Shown: positions 8,420 through 16,697, counted from the stretch's first letter. The stretch: 64,000 nucleotides of DNA from JBOCEF01 sp050586345 (GCF_050586345.1 NZ_JBOCEF010000021.1:10573-74572); one strand, 5' to 3'. Notes: a model not told the origin generated them from the sequence alone. Made by a program: numbers and translations.

Positions 8420-8777
8420 TGCGCTGCGCCTCCCTGCTTTTCAGCGTCGTCCCATGGGTAGCCCCGGCGGGGTTAAGGGGCAATGGCCGCCGCGCGCCTC
8501 GGCGCCGCGGCTTGGGCGAAAAAGCGTGAAAAATGTCTTGCGCCTGGTGTCGCAGTGCGGAACGGGAATTCACGGCGGCGGCCGAATTCGGCGGGGCGAC
8601 TGCGCGCGGGGCGTTCAATTTCGGGCGAGTCGCGCGGCTTTTCGCGGCGCAGCGCGGGTGCGCGTTGACATGACACGGCGTCCGTCCCAAGACGAAAGGC
8701 GGCAGACGGAAGCCGCGGCGGCGCCCCCGACCCGGGGCCTGCGCAGGCGGCGGCATCATGAGGAGGGCCCATATCCC
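8420..8777. promoter_or_regulatory. 358-bp divergent promoter region, gabD and CoA-transferase
   Basis: A gene-free stretch between the divergent gabD and CoA-transferase A genes. On the plus strand a consensus TTGACA (8665-8670) stands 17 bp before a weak -10 (CAAGAC, 8688-8693), which could start the CoA-transferase mRNA. An AGGAGG ribosome site (8760-8765) precedes the ATG at 8778. No convincing operator or conserved RNA was recognised in the rest. Confidence 0.4.
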
Positions 8778-9473
8778 ATGGCCAACAAGGTCTACTCCAG
8801 CGCCGCCGAGGCGCTTGACGGCATCCTGACCGACGACATGCTGATCGCCGCCGGCGGCTTCGGCCTGTGCGGCATCCCCGAGAACCTGATCGCCGCGATC
8901 CGCGACAGCGGGGTCAAGAACCTCACCGTCGCGTCGAACAACGCGGGCGTCGATGATTTCGGCCTCGGGCTGCTGCTGCAGACCCGCCAGGTGAAGAAGA
9001 TGATCTCCTCCTATGTCGGGGAGAACGACACCTTCATGCAGCAGTACCTGTCGGGCGAGCTGGAACTGGAATTCGCCCCGCAGGGCACGCTGGCCGAGCG
9101 GATGCGCGCCGGCGGCGCCGGGATCGCTGGCTTCTACACCAAGACCGGCGTCGGCACGGTGATCGCCGAGGGGAAGGAGACGAAGACCTTCCGCGGCGAG
9201 GAATACCTGCTCGAGGAAGGGATCTTCGCGGACCTGGCCATCGGCAAGGCCTGGAAGGCGGATGAGGCGGGCAACCTCGTGTTCCGCAAGACCGCGCGCA
9301 ACTTCAACCCGGACGCCATCACCTGCGGCAAGATCGCGGTGGTGGAGGTCGAGGAGATCGTGCCGACCGGCAGCCTCGACCCCGATCACATCCACCTGCC
9401 GGGGATCTTCGTGAACCGCATCGTGAAGGCCGATTTCGAGAAGCGCATCGAGAAGCGGACGCTCGCGTCCTGA
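8778..9473 (+). CDS. 3-oxoacid CoA-transferase subunit A
   Basis: 231 residues, the alpha subunit of a succinyl-CoA:3-ketoacid (or acetate/acetoacetyl) CoA-transferase, which moves CoA between succinyl-CoA and acetoacetate in ketone-body and polyhydroxybutyrate metabolism. The class I CoA-transferase fold is visible in the GGFGLCGIPENLI loop and the TVASNNAGVDDFGLG segment. Length is as usual. It is the first gene of a two-gene operon, with subunit B 78 bases downstream. Sequence alone does not separate the Sco and Ato specificities. Confidence 0.93.
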   Translation: MANKVYSSAAEALDGILTDDMLIAAGGFGLCGIPENLIAAIRDSGVKNLTVASNNAGVDDFGLGLLLQTRQVKKMISSYVGENDTFMQQYLSGELELEFAPQGTLAERMRAGGAGIAGFYTKTGVGTVIAEGKETKTFRGEEYLLEEGIFADLAIGKAWKADEAGNLVFRKTARNFNPDAITCGKIAVVEVEEIVPTGSLDPDHIHLPGIFVNRIVKADFEKRIEKRTLAS

Positions 9474-9551
9474 TCCGGCGCGTCCTGATCCATCCGTTTC
9501 CGGGCCGCAGCGCCGACGCGCGCGCCCGACCCCAATGAAGGAGGCATCATC

Positions 9552-10181
9552 ATGCCCTGGGACCGCAACCAGATGGCCGCCCGCGCCGCGCAGGAGCTGC
9601 AGGACGGCATGTACGTGAACCTCGGGATCGGCATCCCGACCCTGGTGTCCAACTACATCCCCGAAGGCGTCGACGTGACCCTTCAGTCGGAGAACGGGAT
9701 GCTCGGCATGGGCCCGTTCCCGACCGAGGAGACGATCGACGCCGACCTGATCAACGCCGGCAAGCAGACGATCACCGAGCTCGACCGCACCTCCTACTTC
9801 TCGTCCTCGCAGTCCTTCGGAATGATCCGCGGCGGCAAGATCAACATGGCCATCCTCGGCGCCATGGAAGTCGCCGAGAACGGCGACCTTGCGAACTGGA
9901 TGATCCCCAAGAAGCTCGTGAAGGGCATGGGCGGCGCCATGGACCTGGTGGCGGGCGTGGAGCGCGTGGTGGTGATCATGGATCACGCCAACAAGAAGGG
10001 CGAATCCAAGCTGCTGAAGGAATGCACCCTGCCGCTGACCGGCAAGGCCGTGGTGGACCGCATCATCACCGGGCTCGGCGTCTTCGACGTGGTCGAGGGC
10101 GGGATCAAGGTCGTCGAGCTCGCCGACGGCGTGACCCTCGAGGACGTGAAGGCGGTGACCGAGGCGACGCTGGTCGAGTGA
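9552..10181 (+). CDS. 3-oxoacid CoA-transferase subunit B
   Basis: 209 residues, the beta subunit carrying the catalytic glutamate in the SENG motif (QSENGMLGMG), which forms the glutamyl-CoA thioester. The N-terminal NLGIGIPTLVSNYIP segment is characteristic. A GAAGGAGG ribosome site precedes the ATG. It is paired with subunit A upstream and followed by a hairpin terminator. It is expected to act as a cytoplasmic heterotetramer. Confidence 0.94.
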   Translation: MPWDRNQMAARAAQELQDGMYVNLGIGIPTLVSNYIPEGVDVTLQSENGMLGMGPFPTEETIDADLINAGKQTITELDRTSYFSSSQSFGMIRGGKINMAILGAMEVAENGDLANWMIPKKLVKGMGGAMDLVAGVERVVVIMDHANKKGESKLLKECTLPLTGKAVVDRIITGLGVFDVVEGGIKVVELADGVTLEDVKAVTEATLVE

Positions 10182-10203
10182 CCGGCGCCCTTGCGGCACG
10201 GGA

Positions 10204-10232
10204 AAGGGGCGCTCCTCGGGGCGCCCCTTTTC
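10204..10232 (+). terminator. Terminator of the CoA-transferase operon
   Basis: The inverted repeat AGGGGCGC / GCGCCCCT is followed directly by TTTTCG, 23 bases after the subunit B stop codon. It also lies close to the 3' end of the convergent lytic transglycosylase gene. Confidence 0.7.
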
Positions 10233-10245
10233 GTTCGCCCCCGTT

Positions 10246-11115
10246 TCACCCGTCCGGCGACACCGGCGCGGGGCTGGAGTCGCCCGGCGCGAAGGGCCCC
10301 AGCTCGCAGGCCGCGCGCGGCCCCTCGGGCGGCGCGGCGCAGAGCGGGCGCAGCGCGCCGAACCAGGCCAGCACCTTCGGCACATAGGCCCGCGTCTCGG
10401 CATAGGGGGGCGCGCCGTCATGGCGGTCCACCGCGCCTTCCCCGGCATTGTAGGCGGCCAGGGCCAGCAGCGCGTCCTCGTCGAACCGCTCCAGCAGCCA
10501 GTTGAGGTACTTCGCGCCCCCGGCGATGTTCTGCGCCGGGCTCAGCGCATCCGTCACGCCGAAGCGCGCGGCCGTGGCGGGCATCAGCTGCATCAGCCCC
10601 TGCGCGCCCTTCGGGCTGACCGCCGTCGGGCGGCCGCCCGATTCGACGGCGATGACGGCGAGCAGGAGCGCGGGCGACAGCCCCTCCTCGCGCGCGGCCT
10701 GGCGCAGGGCGGGGCCGTGATCGGCCATCACCCGCCGCGCCGCGTCCCGCGCCGCGCCGGGTCCGGCGAGGCGGCCGAACTGGTCCGAAAGGTCGTCGAG
10801 CAGCCGCGCCATCCGCCCCGGGTCGGCCGCCCCGCGCGCCGGGTCGGCGGCGGACCAGAACCAGCGCGCCGCCCCGGCCCCGCCCCGCGGCCGGTCGACG
10901 AAGCCGGGCAGGGATGCGCCGCCCGCGGCCGGGTCTTCTTCGGAAATCGTCGGCAGAACGATTCGCCCGCTTCCGCGCCGGGGCGGCTTGACCGTGCGAT
11001 AAAGTCGCGGTTCATGTCCCCCGATGGTCGGCAGGCCGGCCGCCTGAACCGGCGGCGCGGCCCCCGAAAGGGCCGCGAGGGCGAGGATGAAGCAGGCGGC
11101 GCCCGGAATGTTCAT
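10246..11115 (-). CDS. Periplasmic lytic transglycosylase, SLT domain
   Basis: 289 residues with a signal peptide (residues 1-25, ending PVQA), a low-complexity linker and a C-terminal goose-lysozyme-like SLT domain. The catalytic glutamate is E158 in AVIAVESGG; GAQGLMQLMPATA and AYNAGEGAV are the family signatures. It cleaves peptidoglycan glycan strands to 1,6-anhydro products. The start at 11115 is preferred because it opens the signal peptide. It diverges from the first pilin gene of the Tad locus, so it could make wall openings for that machine, but general wall turnover is equally possible. Confidence 0.88.
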   Translation of the reverse strand: MNIPGAACFILALAALSGAAPPVQAAGLPTIGGHEPRLYRTVKPPRRGSGRIVLPTISEEDPAAGGASLPGFVDRPRGGAGAARWFWSAADPARGAADPGRMARLLDDLSDQFGRLAGPGAARDAARRVMADHGPALRQAAREEGLSPALLLAVIAVESGGRPTAVSPKGAQGLMQLMPATAARFGVTDALSPAQNIAGGAKYLNWLLERFDEDALLALAAYNAGEGAVDRHDGAPPYAETRAYVPKVLAWFGALRPLCAAPPEGPRAACELGPFAPGDSSPAPVSPDG

Positions 11116-11237
11116 AGTTTGGCCATGCTGTCGGAGTGTGTATATGAACCGCGGCGCCTTCCGGCGACGCGCCGAGTCGGGTATCCTGTCACCCTGCGTA
11201 CCTTTTCCGTGTTCAGTTTCAATACGGGCGTTCAAAC

Positions 11238-11441
11238 ATGCTGATGAGCCATATCCGGTCGCTCGTGCGGCCGATGCAACAACAGGACGGCGCCGTCACC
11301 GCGGACTTCGTGGTGCTTACGGCGGGCGTCATCATCATCTTCCTGCTGATCATCGAACCGATCTACAACGGATCGCAATCGATGGTGGGCGAGATCAACG
11401 ACGAGCTCATCAAGCATGCCTCGTCCGTCTGGCAATTCTGA
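11238..11441 (+). CDS. Flp-like type IVb pilin, paralogue 1
   Basis: A 67-residue prepilin-like protein: an 18-residue basic leader ending in G, then AVTADF and a hydrophobic helix. In Flp pilins cleavage follows G and positions +5/+6 are Glu-Tyr; here they are Asp-Phe. It is the first gene at the head of the Tad locus, whose own prepilin peptidase (cpaA) closes the cluster. Being less conserved than the next pilin and separated by 314 bp, it may be a minor pilin or pseudopilin. An alternative ATG lies 6 bases downstream. Confidence 0.75.
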   Translation: MLMSHIRSLVRPMQQQDGAVTADFVVLTAGVIIIFLLIIEPIYNGSQSMVGEINDELIKHASSVWQF

Positions 11442-11755
11442 ACATCTGTCGCAGGGCGCGGCGCGAGTCGTTCCTGATCTATTCATCTTGTGATCGGCAA
11501 AACGCCGGTCGCGTCCCCGCTTGACGCGGTTGGTCGAAACTAAAAGTTTTCGTCCGCTCAAGAGGCCCCGGAGAAAAGGTCGGTTTTTCCGCATCGAATC
11601 GTTGAAAGGCCGGGGGCGTTCCGGCATGGTGACGACACGATGCGCTGGGCGACCCCCTCGCTTCGATGCCTTACGGCTGACGTGTCCGACCCAACGTTGG
11701 GTCATCTTCGCCGCTCACCTGCTCCGTGAACGGCTGTGTTCGGAGGGAAACCGAA
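11442..11755 (+). promoter_or_regulatory. 314-bp regulatory gap before the main pilin gene
   Basis: This gene-free stretch separates the two pilin genes. It contains AT-richer DNA around 11520-11600 (a TTGACG at 11521 could be a -35 element) and a perfect 16-bp palindrome GACCCAACGTTGGGTC at 11688-11703, 52 bp before the second pilin start. That position suits an operator for a dimeric regulator. No regulator gene adjoins it. Confidence 0.45.
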
Positions 11756-11962
11756 ATGAGCATCATCACCAAGATTCGCACCGCCTTCGCCGAGAAAACC
11801 GGCGCCGTCACCGTCGACTGGGTCGTCCTGACCGCGGCCGTCGTGATCCTGTCCATCGGCGCCATCTCCGCGCTCGACGGCGGCATCACCGAGATGATCT
11901 CCTCGATCAACGACGAGCTGTCCTTCTCGAACGTCTCGGCCAAGTCCAAGTCCGGCGGCTGA
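11756..11962 (+). CDS. Flp-like type IVb pilin, paralogue 2 (probable major pilin)
   Basis: A 68-residue prepilin: a 16-residue leader ending in G, then AVTVDWVVLTAAVVIL, the form common in Rhodobacteraceae. Asp is at +5 and Trp at +6, in place of the Glu-Tyr of classical Flp. The C-terminus is Ser/Lys-rich. The ATG at 11756 follows GGAGG; an upstream in-frame ATG would spoil the leader. A strong hairpin (12031-12061) separates it from cpaB, which would allow pilin to be made in excess of the assembly proteins. Confidence 0.85.
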   Translation: MSIITKIRTAFAEKTGAVTVDWVVLTAAVVILSIGAISALDGGITEMISSINDELSFSNVSAKSKSGG

Positions 11963-12030
11963 TCGCAGCGGCCCGCTGTATACGCGGGCGGCGCTTTCAC
12001 TTGACGCTCTGACGAGCGCGTTGCATTTCG

Positions 12031-12065
12031 AACCGCCCCTCCTGCCCAGCGAGGGGCGGTTCTTC
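12031..12065 (+). terminator. Hairpin between the pilin gene and cpaB
   Basis: A 10-bp perfect stem (AACCGCCCCT 12031-12040 with AGGGGCGGTT 12052-12061) followed by CTTCG. The T-tract is weak, so it may be a partial terminator that lowers readthrough into cpaB. A second weaker hairpin lies at about 11967-11992. Confidence 0.5.
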
Positions 12066-12085
12066 GTTCATCCAGGGGTCATTCG

Positions 12086-12913
12086 ATGCGTCTTTTCGCT
12101 CTTATCGTGCTCATCGCCGGCCTGGTCCTGTCCGGCGGCGCCGTCTGGTACATGTACGGACAGTTCAAGAGCGCGGAATCGGCCCTGCGGGACCAGAAGC
12201 CCGAAGTCATCCGCGTGCCGACCGTCAACGTCGCCGTGGCCAAGCGCCAGCTGTCCTACGGCGAACAGATCGGCCCCGAATCCGTGCGCATGATCAAGTG
12301 GCCCGCCGATTCCGTCCCCCAGGGCGCCTTCACCTCGCTCGAGGACGTGGTCCCTGAGGACGGCAAGCTGCGCTACGCCCTGCGCCGGATGGAAACGCAC
12401 GAACCGCTGCTGCCGCAGAAGGTCTCCGGCTTCGGCGAAAAGGCCACCGTGGCCGCGCTGCTGCCCCGCGGGATGCTCGCCTACACCCTGCCGGTGAACG
12501 CCTCGAGCTCGGTCGGCGGCTTCATCCTGCCCGGCACCCGCATCGACATCATCCTCACGGTCAATGACCGCTACGAGGGGCTGATCACCTACTTCCTGCT
12601 GCAGAACGTCGAGGTGATCGCCGTCGACCAGGACACCGATGTCGACCGGATCCGCGCCCGCATCGCCAGCACCGTGACCATCGGCGTGCTGCCCGACGAG
12701 CTCAAGCAGCTCACCCTCGCCAGCAACGTGGGCAAGCTGACCATCGCCCTGCGCGGCTTCGACAGCTCGGACGTCTACAGCGGCGAATCGCTGTCCCGCC
12801 AGGAGCTTCTCGGCGAATACGCCCCGGTGCGCGAGGCCCCGAAGGCCGCCCCCACCGTGCGCGTGCGCAAGAACAACCAGGTCCGCACCCAGCAGGTCGA
12901 GGGCGAGCGCTGA
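12086..12913 (+). CDS. cpaB: Tad pilus assembly protein CpaB/RcpC
   Basis: 275 residues with an N-terminal membrane anchor (residues 4-24) and a periplasmic SAF/beta-clip domain (VNVAVAKRQLSYGEQIG; LPRGMLAYTLPVNASSS), characteristic of CpaB/RcpC. The protein sits in the periplasm and supports the secretin channel through which Flp pili are extruded. A basic tail ends the protein. The gene lies between the pilin and the secretin, as in other Tad loci, and a terminator-like hairpin follows at 12981-13004. Confidence 0.92.
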   Translation: MRLFALIVLIAGLVLSGGAVWYMYGQFKSAESALRDQKPEVIRVPTVNVAVAKRQLSYGEQIGPESVRMIKWPADSVPQGAFTSLEDVVPEDGKLRYALRRMETHEPLLPQKVSGFGEKATVAALLPRGMLAYTLPVNASSSVGGFILPGTRIDIILTVNDRYEGLITYFLLQNVEVIAVDQDTDVDRIRARIASTVTIGVLPDELKQLTLASNVGKLTIALRGFDSSDVYSGESLSRQELLGEYAPVREAPKAAPTVRVRKNNQVRTQQVEGER

Positions 12914-12980
12914 TCCGAATCGACCGCCTCCCGCCGGGGGGCGATTCGACCCGGCCCGCGCGCCCCCCGGGAACGCCCCC

Positions 12981-13008
12981 GCCCGCCGCTTTCCCGCGGC
13001 GGGCGTTC
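12981..13008 (+). terminator. Hairpin after cpaB
   Basis: A 9-bp stem GCCCGCCGC / GCGGCGGGC with loop TTTCCC lies ~70 bp past the cpaB stop. Only GTTCGT follows, so termination may be partial. The cpaC start is almost 200 bp further on and may have its own promoter. Confidence 0.45.
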
Positions 13009-13200
13009 GTCTCTGAAGGCCCCATGAACACCGCGCCCGAGACTGTGGCGCAAATGCCCCCCTCGCTCTCGTTTTCCTGAAAGTCTAAGGGCTTGCGATC
13101 CGCGCCGGGCTTGCCATGCAGGGACCGCCGGGGCACGCTCCAACTCCGCTGCGGCGCGCCCCCTCGGCGCCCGCCACCGGAGGAGGTCGGGGAGCAAGCA

Positions 13201-14574
13201 ATGACTCTGTTGCGTATTCTTTGCGTCGCCGCCGCAATCGCGGCGACCATGATGTCCGGAGGCGCCGCGCGCGCCCAGGACGGCGTTTTGCGAATGGCCC
13301 GGGGCGCCGCGACCCAGGACATTTCGGTGGAGACCAACCGCGCGGTGGTCCTCGAGGCGATCCAGCCCTTCACCGAGGTCTCGGTCGCGAACCCCGGCAT
13401 CGCCGACGTGGGCGCGGTGTCCAACACGTCCATCTATATTCTCGGCAAGCAGTCCGGCCGCACCACGCTGACCCTCCTGGGTGAGAACGGCCGCCTGATC
13501 GCCAACGTCACCATCAAGGTGACCCCCGACCTGAGCGAGCTCAAGGACCTGTTCGCGCAGATCCTCCCGGGCGAGCGCATCGAGACGCGCACCGCCGCCG
13601 ACGGCCTCGTGCTGTCCGGCGCGCTGTCCAGCGCCGGGCGTATCCAGACCGCGATGGAACTGGCCAACCGCTTCCTGCCGGGCCGCGTGTCCAACATGAT
13701 GACGGTCGGCGGCTCGCAGCAGGTGATGATGAAGGTCCGCTTCGCCGAGGTGCAGCGCAGCGCCTCCAAGTCGCTCGGCTTCACCTGGAGCCTCGGGTTC
13801 AACAGCGGCAACCTGACCGGCACAGCGATCGGCGGCGGCGGCGTGGTCGGCAACAACACCGGCATCTCCCTCGGCTGGTCCACCAGCGGCTTCGCCGCCT
13901 CGGTGCTGATCGAGGCGCTGCAGTCCGAGAACCTGGCCCGCATCCTGGCCGAGCCGACCCTCGTCACCCTTTCGGGCGACGCCGCCACCTTCCTGGCGGG
14001 CGGCGAGTTCCCGATCCCGGTCAGCAGCGCCACCACCAACGGCGCCACCACCACGACGGTGGAGTACAAGAACTTCGGCGTCTCGCTCGGCTTCACGCCG
14101 ACCGTGCTCGACGACGGGCTGATCAACCTGCAGCTCGAGGCCGAATCCTCGGCGCTCGACGACAGCGCCGCCGTCACCTCGCCCAATAACGGCATCGTGT
14201 TCCGCGGCCTGTCGGTGCGCCGCGCCAAGACCACGGTCGAGCTGAAGGACGGCCAGAGCTTCGCCATCGCCGGCCTGCTCCAGGACGACTTCCGCGACAA
14301 CGCCTCCAAGGTGCCGTGGGTCGGCGACGTGCCGGTGCTCGGCTCGCTGTTCCGCTCCTCGGGCTATACCTCGAACCAGACCGAACTGGTGCTGATCGTC
14401 AGCGCCCATATCGTGTCGCCGACCACCGCCGACGCGCTGGCCGCGCCGATCGACCGGGTGAAGATCCCGAACGAGGCGGACCTGTTCCTGTTCAACCGTC
14501 TCCAGGGTTCCGAGCGCGACATGGACGTCGCCGGGCAGAACTTCCAGGGCGCCTACGGCTACGTGATGGAGTGA
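13201..14574 (+). CDS. cpaC: Tad pilus secretin CpaC/RcpA
   Basis: 457 residues. A signal peptide (cleavage near GAARAQ) precedes an N-terminal BON/pilus-secretin domain (IYILGKQSGRTTLTLLG) and the C-terminal type II/III secretin domain with the conserved VEYKNFGVSLGFTPTV and VPWVGDVPVLGSLFRS segments. It forms the outer-membrane ring for Flp pili. The ATG at 13201 follows a GGAGG-like site, and upstream in-frame ATGs fall before the signal peptide. The stop is 5 bases before the GTG of the next gene, so the two are cotranscribed. Confidence 0.94.
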   Translation: MTLLRILCVAAAIAATMMSGGAARAQDGVLRMARGAATQDISVETNRAVVLEAIQPFTEVSVANPGIADVGAVSNTSIYILGKQSGRTTLTLLGENGRLIANVTIKVTPDLSELKDLFAQILPGERIETRTAADGLVLSGALSSAGRIQTAMELANRFLPGRVSNMMTVGGSQQVMMKVRFAEVQRSASKSLGFTWSLGFNSGNLTGTAIGGGGVVGNNTGISLGWSTSGFAASVLIEALQSENLARILAEPTLVTLSGDAATFLAGGEFPIPVSSATTNGATTTTVEYKNFGVSLGFTPTVLDDGLINLQLEAESSALDDSAAVTSPNNGIVFRGLSVRRAKTTVELKDGQSFAIAGLLQDDFRDNASKVPWVGDVPVLGSLFRSSGYTSNQTELVLIVSAHIVSPTTADALAAPIDRVKIPNEADLFLFNRLQGSERDMDVAGQNFQGAYGYVME

Positions 14575-14579
14575 GACCA

Positions 14580-15203
14580 GTGAAGATGCGTATCCTCTTT
14601 CCCGCTCTCGCCGCCTGCGCCCTCGCCCTCTCGGGCTGCGCCGAACGCGCCGGTCTGCAGTCCATGGCGGGCAGCGAGGTCCAGTCCGCCAACTTCATCG
14701 CCCAGGCCGCGAACGGCTATAACAGCCAGAAGATGATCGCGACCCAGGCCCGGTTCCGCGCCTCGACGCCCGACACGGTCACCTTCGACTTCGACAGCGC
14801 GCGCCTCGACGCCGAAGCCCGCCGGGTGCTCGACCTCCAGGCCCAGTGGCTGCAGCTGAACCCCTCGGTGCGCATGCGCGTCATCGGCCATGCCGACGCC
14901 GTGGGCCCCGATGGCTACAACAGCCGGATCGGCCTGCGCCGCGCCCGCGCCGTCGTCGCCTATCTCGGCAAGAAGGGCGTCGCGCGCACCCGCCTCGACG
15001 CCGTGGAAAGCCGCGGCGAGCGGGAGCTGCTGGTCGAGACCGACGAGCGCGAGCGCCGCAACCGCCGCACGGTGACCAATGTCGCCGGGTTCGAGCGCGG
15101 CTTCAGCGGGCCGGGCATGAACGGCCGCCGCGCGGCCGCGGCCTACCGGCGCTATATCGGCGACCGGACCGAGGGCGCCGGCGCGGCGCGCGTCGGCGGC
15201 TGA
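14580..15203 (+). CDS. OmpA-family lipoprotein of the Tad locus
   Basis: 207 residues. A lipoprotein signal ends in LSGC (C20) and a C-terminal OmpA-like peptidoglycan-binding domain runs from ~55 to 175 (TFDFDSARLDAEARRVLD, VIGHADAVGPDGYNSRIG, RRNRRTV). It occupies the place where CpaD lies in Caulobacter-type loci and may anchor the secretin to the wall. The start is GTG 14580 (GGAG 8 bases upstream) or ATG 14586. A very strong terminator follows, so the upstream Tad operon probably ends here. Confidence 0.85.
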   Translation: MKMRILFPALAACALALSGCAERAGLQSMAGSEVQSANFIAQAANGYNSQKMIATQARFRASTPDTVTFDFDSARLDAEARRVLDLQAQWLQLNPSVRMRVIGHADAVGPDGYNSRIGLRRARAVVAYLGKKGVARTRLDAVESRGERELLVETDERERRNRRTVTNVAGFERGFSGPGMNGRRAAAAYRRYIGDRTEGAGAARVGG

Positions 15204-15211
15204 GCCTGACC

Positions 15212-15245
15212 GGGCCGCGCCCCCGCCCGGGGGCGCGGCCCTTTC
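15212..15245 (+). terminator. Strong terminator inside the Tad locus
   Basis: A perfect 13-bp GC stem (15212-15224 with 15229-15241) with loop GCCC is followed by TTT. It lies directly after the OmpA-like gene and separates the outer-membrane part of the Tad locus from the tadZ-tadA-tadB-tadC part. Confidence 0.7.
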
Positions 15246-15301
15246 GCGCAAGGGGCGGGCCGTTCACCTGTCGTTGGTCCCCAGCGCTTATTCATGTCCA
15301 A

Positions 15302-15377
15302 TTGACCGGCGCCCCACTCCATATCATCTTCGCGGGTGCGTCATGGACCGGTCGACATCGGCGGCGCGATGTCGACC
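15302..15377 (+). promoter_or_regulatory. Putative promoter and inverted repeat before tadZ
   Basis: TTGACC (15302-15307) may be a -35 element with a weak -10 near 15325. Downstream, an 11-bp perfect inverted repeat GGTCGACATCG / CGATGTCGACC (15350-15360 and 15367-15377, 6-nt loop) ends 61 bp before the tadZ ATG. It lacks a T-tract, so an operator or mRNA-leader hairpin is more likely than a terminator. Confidence 0.4.
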
Positions 15378-15438
15378 CTGCGTTTCCTATCGTTCGCATG
15401 CCGTTGCGGACGGCGTCCGCTGAACCGAGGTGCATGTC

Positions 15439-16674
15439 ATGCAGCTTCCGAGACTGAGGTCGAAACCCGTTGAAGCGATCGTCGTCGCCGACGATTTCGC
15501 GACGTTCGACGCGCTTCCGGCTGATCTCGACGCTGAATGCGGCGACGGCGTCTGGTCCGTCGTGAAGCCGGACGCCGCCATCTCCATGATCTCCGACGGG
15601 GCGCAGTCCGCCCTCGGCCACGTCATCGTCTGCGTCGACAGCTCCGACCCCGACCGAATCGCCGGCTTCGCCGCCGTCATCGGCGCCGGGCGCGCCGCCC
15701 GCATCCCCGTGATCCTGCTGGTCAAGGAAGCGGGCCCCGCCGCCATGCACACCCTGATGCGCGCGGGGGCCGATGACTTCCTGCCCTATCCCGCCCCGCC
15801 GGGCGAGCTGGTCCAGTCGATCCAGCGCCTGCGCGAACGCGGCGCCGGGGGCGGCGCCGTCTCGGGCGGCGGGCGCGGCCCGGGCCGCCGCGGCATGGTC
15901 CTGCCCGTCTACTCCATGTCCGGCGGCGCCGGCGGCACCTGCTTCGCCGTCAACCTGGCGTGGGAGCTGGCGCTGCTGACCAAGGGCGACCACATGCGCG
16001 TCGCCCTGATCGACCTCGACTTCCAGTTCGGCTCGGTCGCCACCTATCTCGACCTGCCCCGGCAGGAGAGCCTGATGGAGCTGCTGGCCAGCGCCGGCAC
16101 CTCGGACGGCATCGACCGCGAGACGATGGCCGGCGCCTTCACCCTCTATGACCGGCGCATGCATGTCATGACCTCGCCGACCGACGCGCTGCCCATCGAC
16201 GCGGTGACCTCGGACGAGCTGGCCGCGCTGCTCGACGCCGCCACGGCCGCCTTCGACTTCGTCATCGTCGACCTGCCGCACACGCTGACCACCTGGACCG
16301 AGACCGTGCTGTCCAAGGCCGAGACCTTCTTCTGCCTGACCCAGATGGACATGCGCAGCGCCCAGAACACCCTGCGCTTCCTGCGCATCCTCAAGTCCGA
16401 GGACCTGCCGCTCGAGAAGCTCGAGTTCGTGATGAACCATTCGCCCGGCTTCACCGACGTCACCGGCCGGGGCCGCATGAAGCGGATGGCCGAAAGCCTC
16501 GGGATCGAGTTCGCGGTGATGCTGCCCGACGGCGGCAAGCAGGTGCTGCAGGCCTGCGACCATGGCCAGCCGCTCGAGGTCTTCAGCCGCGGCAACGCCC
16601 TGCGCAAGGAGATCCGCAAGGTCGCCCAGTCGATGAAGGACGCGGCCGCCGAGCGCCGCTCCGCCGAACTTTGA
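15439..16674 (+). CDS. cpaE: Tad pilus localisation ATPase-like protein TadZ/CpaE
   Basis: 411 residues. An N-terminal receiver-like domain (~10-130) precedes a MinD/ParA-like ATPase domain. The P-loop reads SMSGGAGGTC, with Gly where the Walker lysine is expected; such deviant loops are known in TadZ. The Walker A' region LIDLDFQFGSVATYLDL and FVIVDLPHTL are clear. TadZ places the pilus machine, often at a cell pole. The ATG at 15439 has GAGG 8 bases upstream; a GTG at 15430 is the alternative. It starts the second Tad operon. Confidence 0.92.
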   Translation: MQLPRLRSKPVEAIVVADDFATFDALPADLDAECGDGVWSVVKPDAAISMISDGAQSALGHVIVCVDSSDPDRIAGFAAVIGAGRAARIPVILLVKEAGPAAMHTLMRAGADDFLPYPAPPGELVQSIQRLRERGAGGGAVSGGGRGPGRRGMVLPVYSMSGGAGGTCFAVNLAWELALLTKGDHMRVALIDLDFQFGSVATYLDLPRQESLMELLASAGTSDGIDRETMAGAFTLYDRRMHVMTSPTDALPIDAVTSDELAALLDAATAAFDFVIVDLPHTLTTWTETVLSKAETFFCLTQMDMRSAQNTLRFLRILKSEDLPLEKLEFVMNHSPGFTDVTGRGRMKRMAESLGIEFAVMLPDGGKQVLQACDHGQPLEVFSRGNALRKEIRKVAQSMKDAAAERRSAEL

Positions 16675-16697
16675 ACGCCTGAGGAAGGGGGTCTTAC

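Noticed and set aside
8521..8700. Riboswitch in the CoA-transferase leader
   Set aside because: Only generic GC stems are visible; no conserved core could be recognised.
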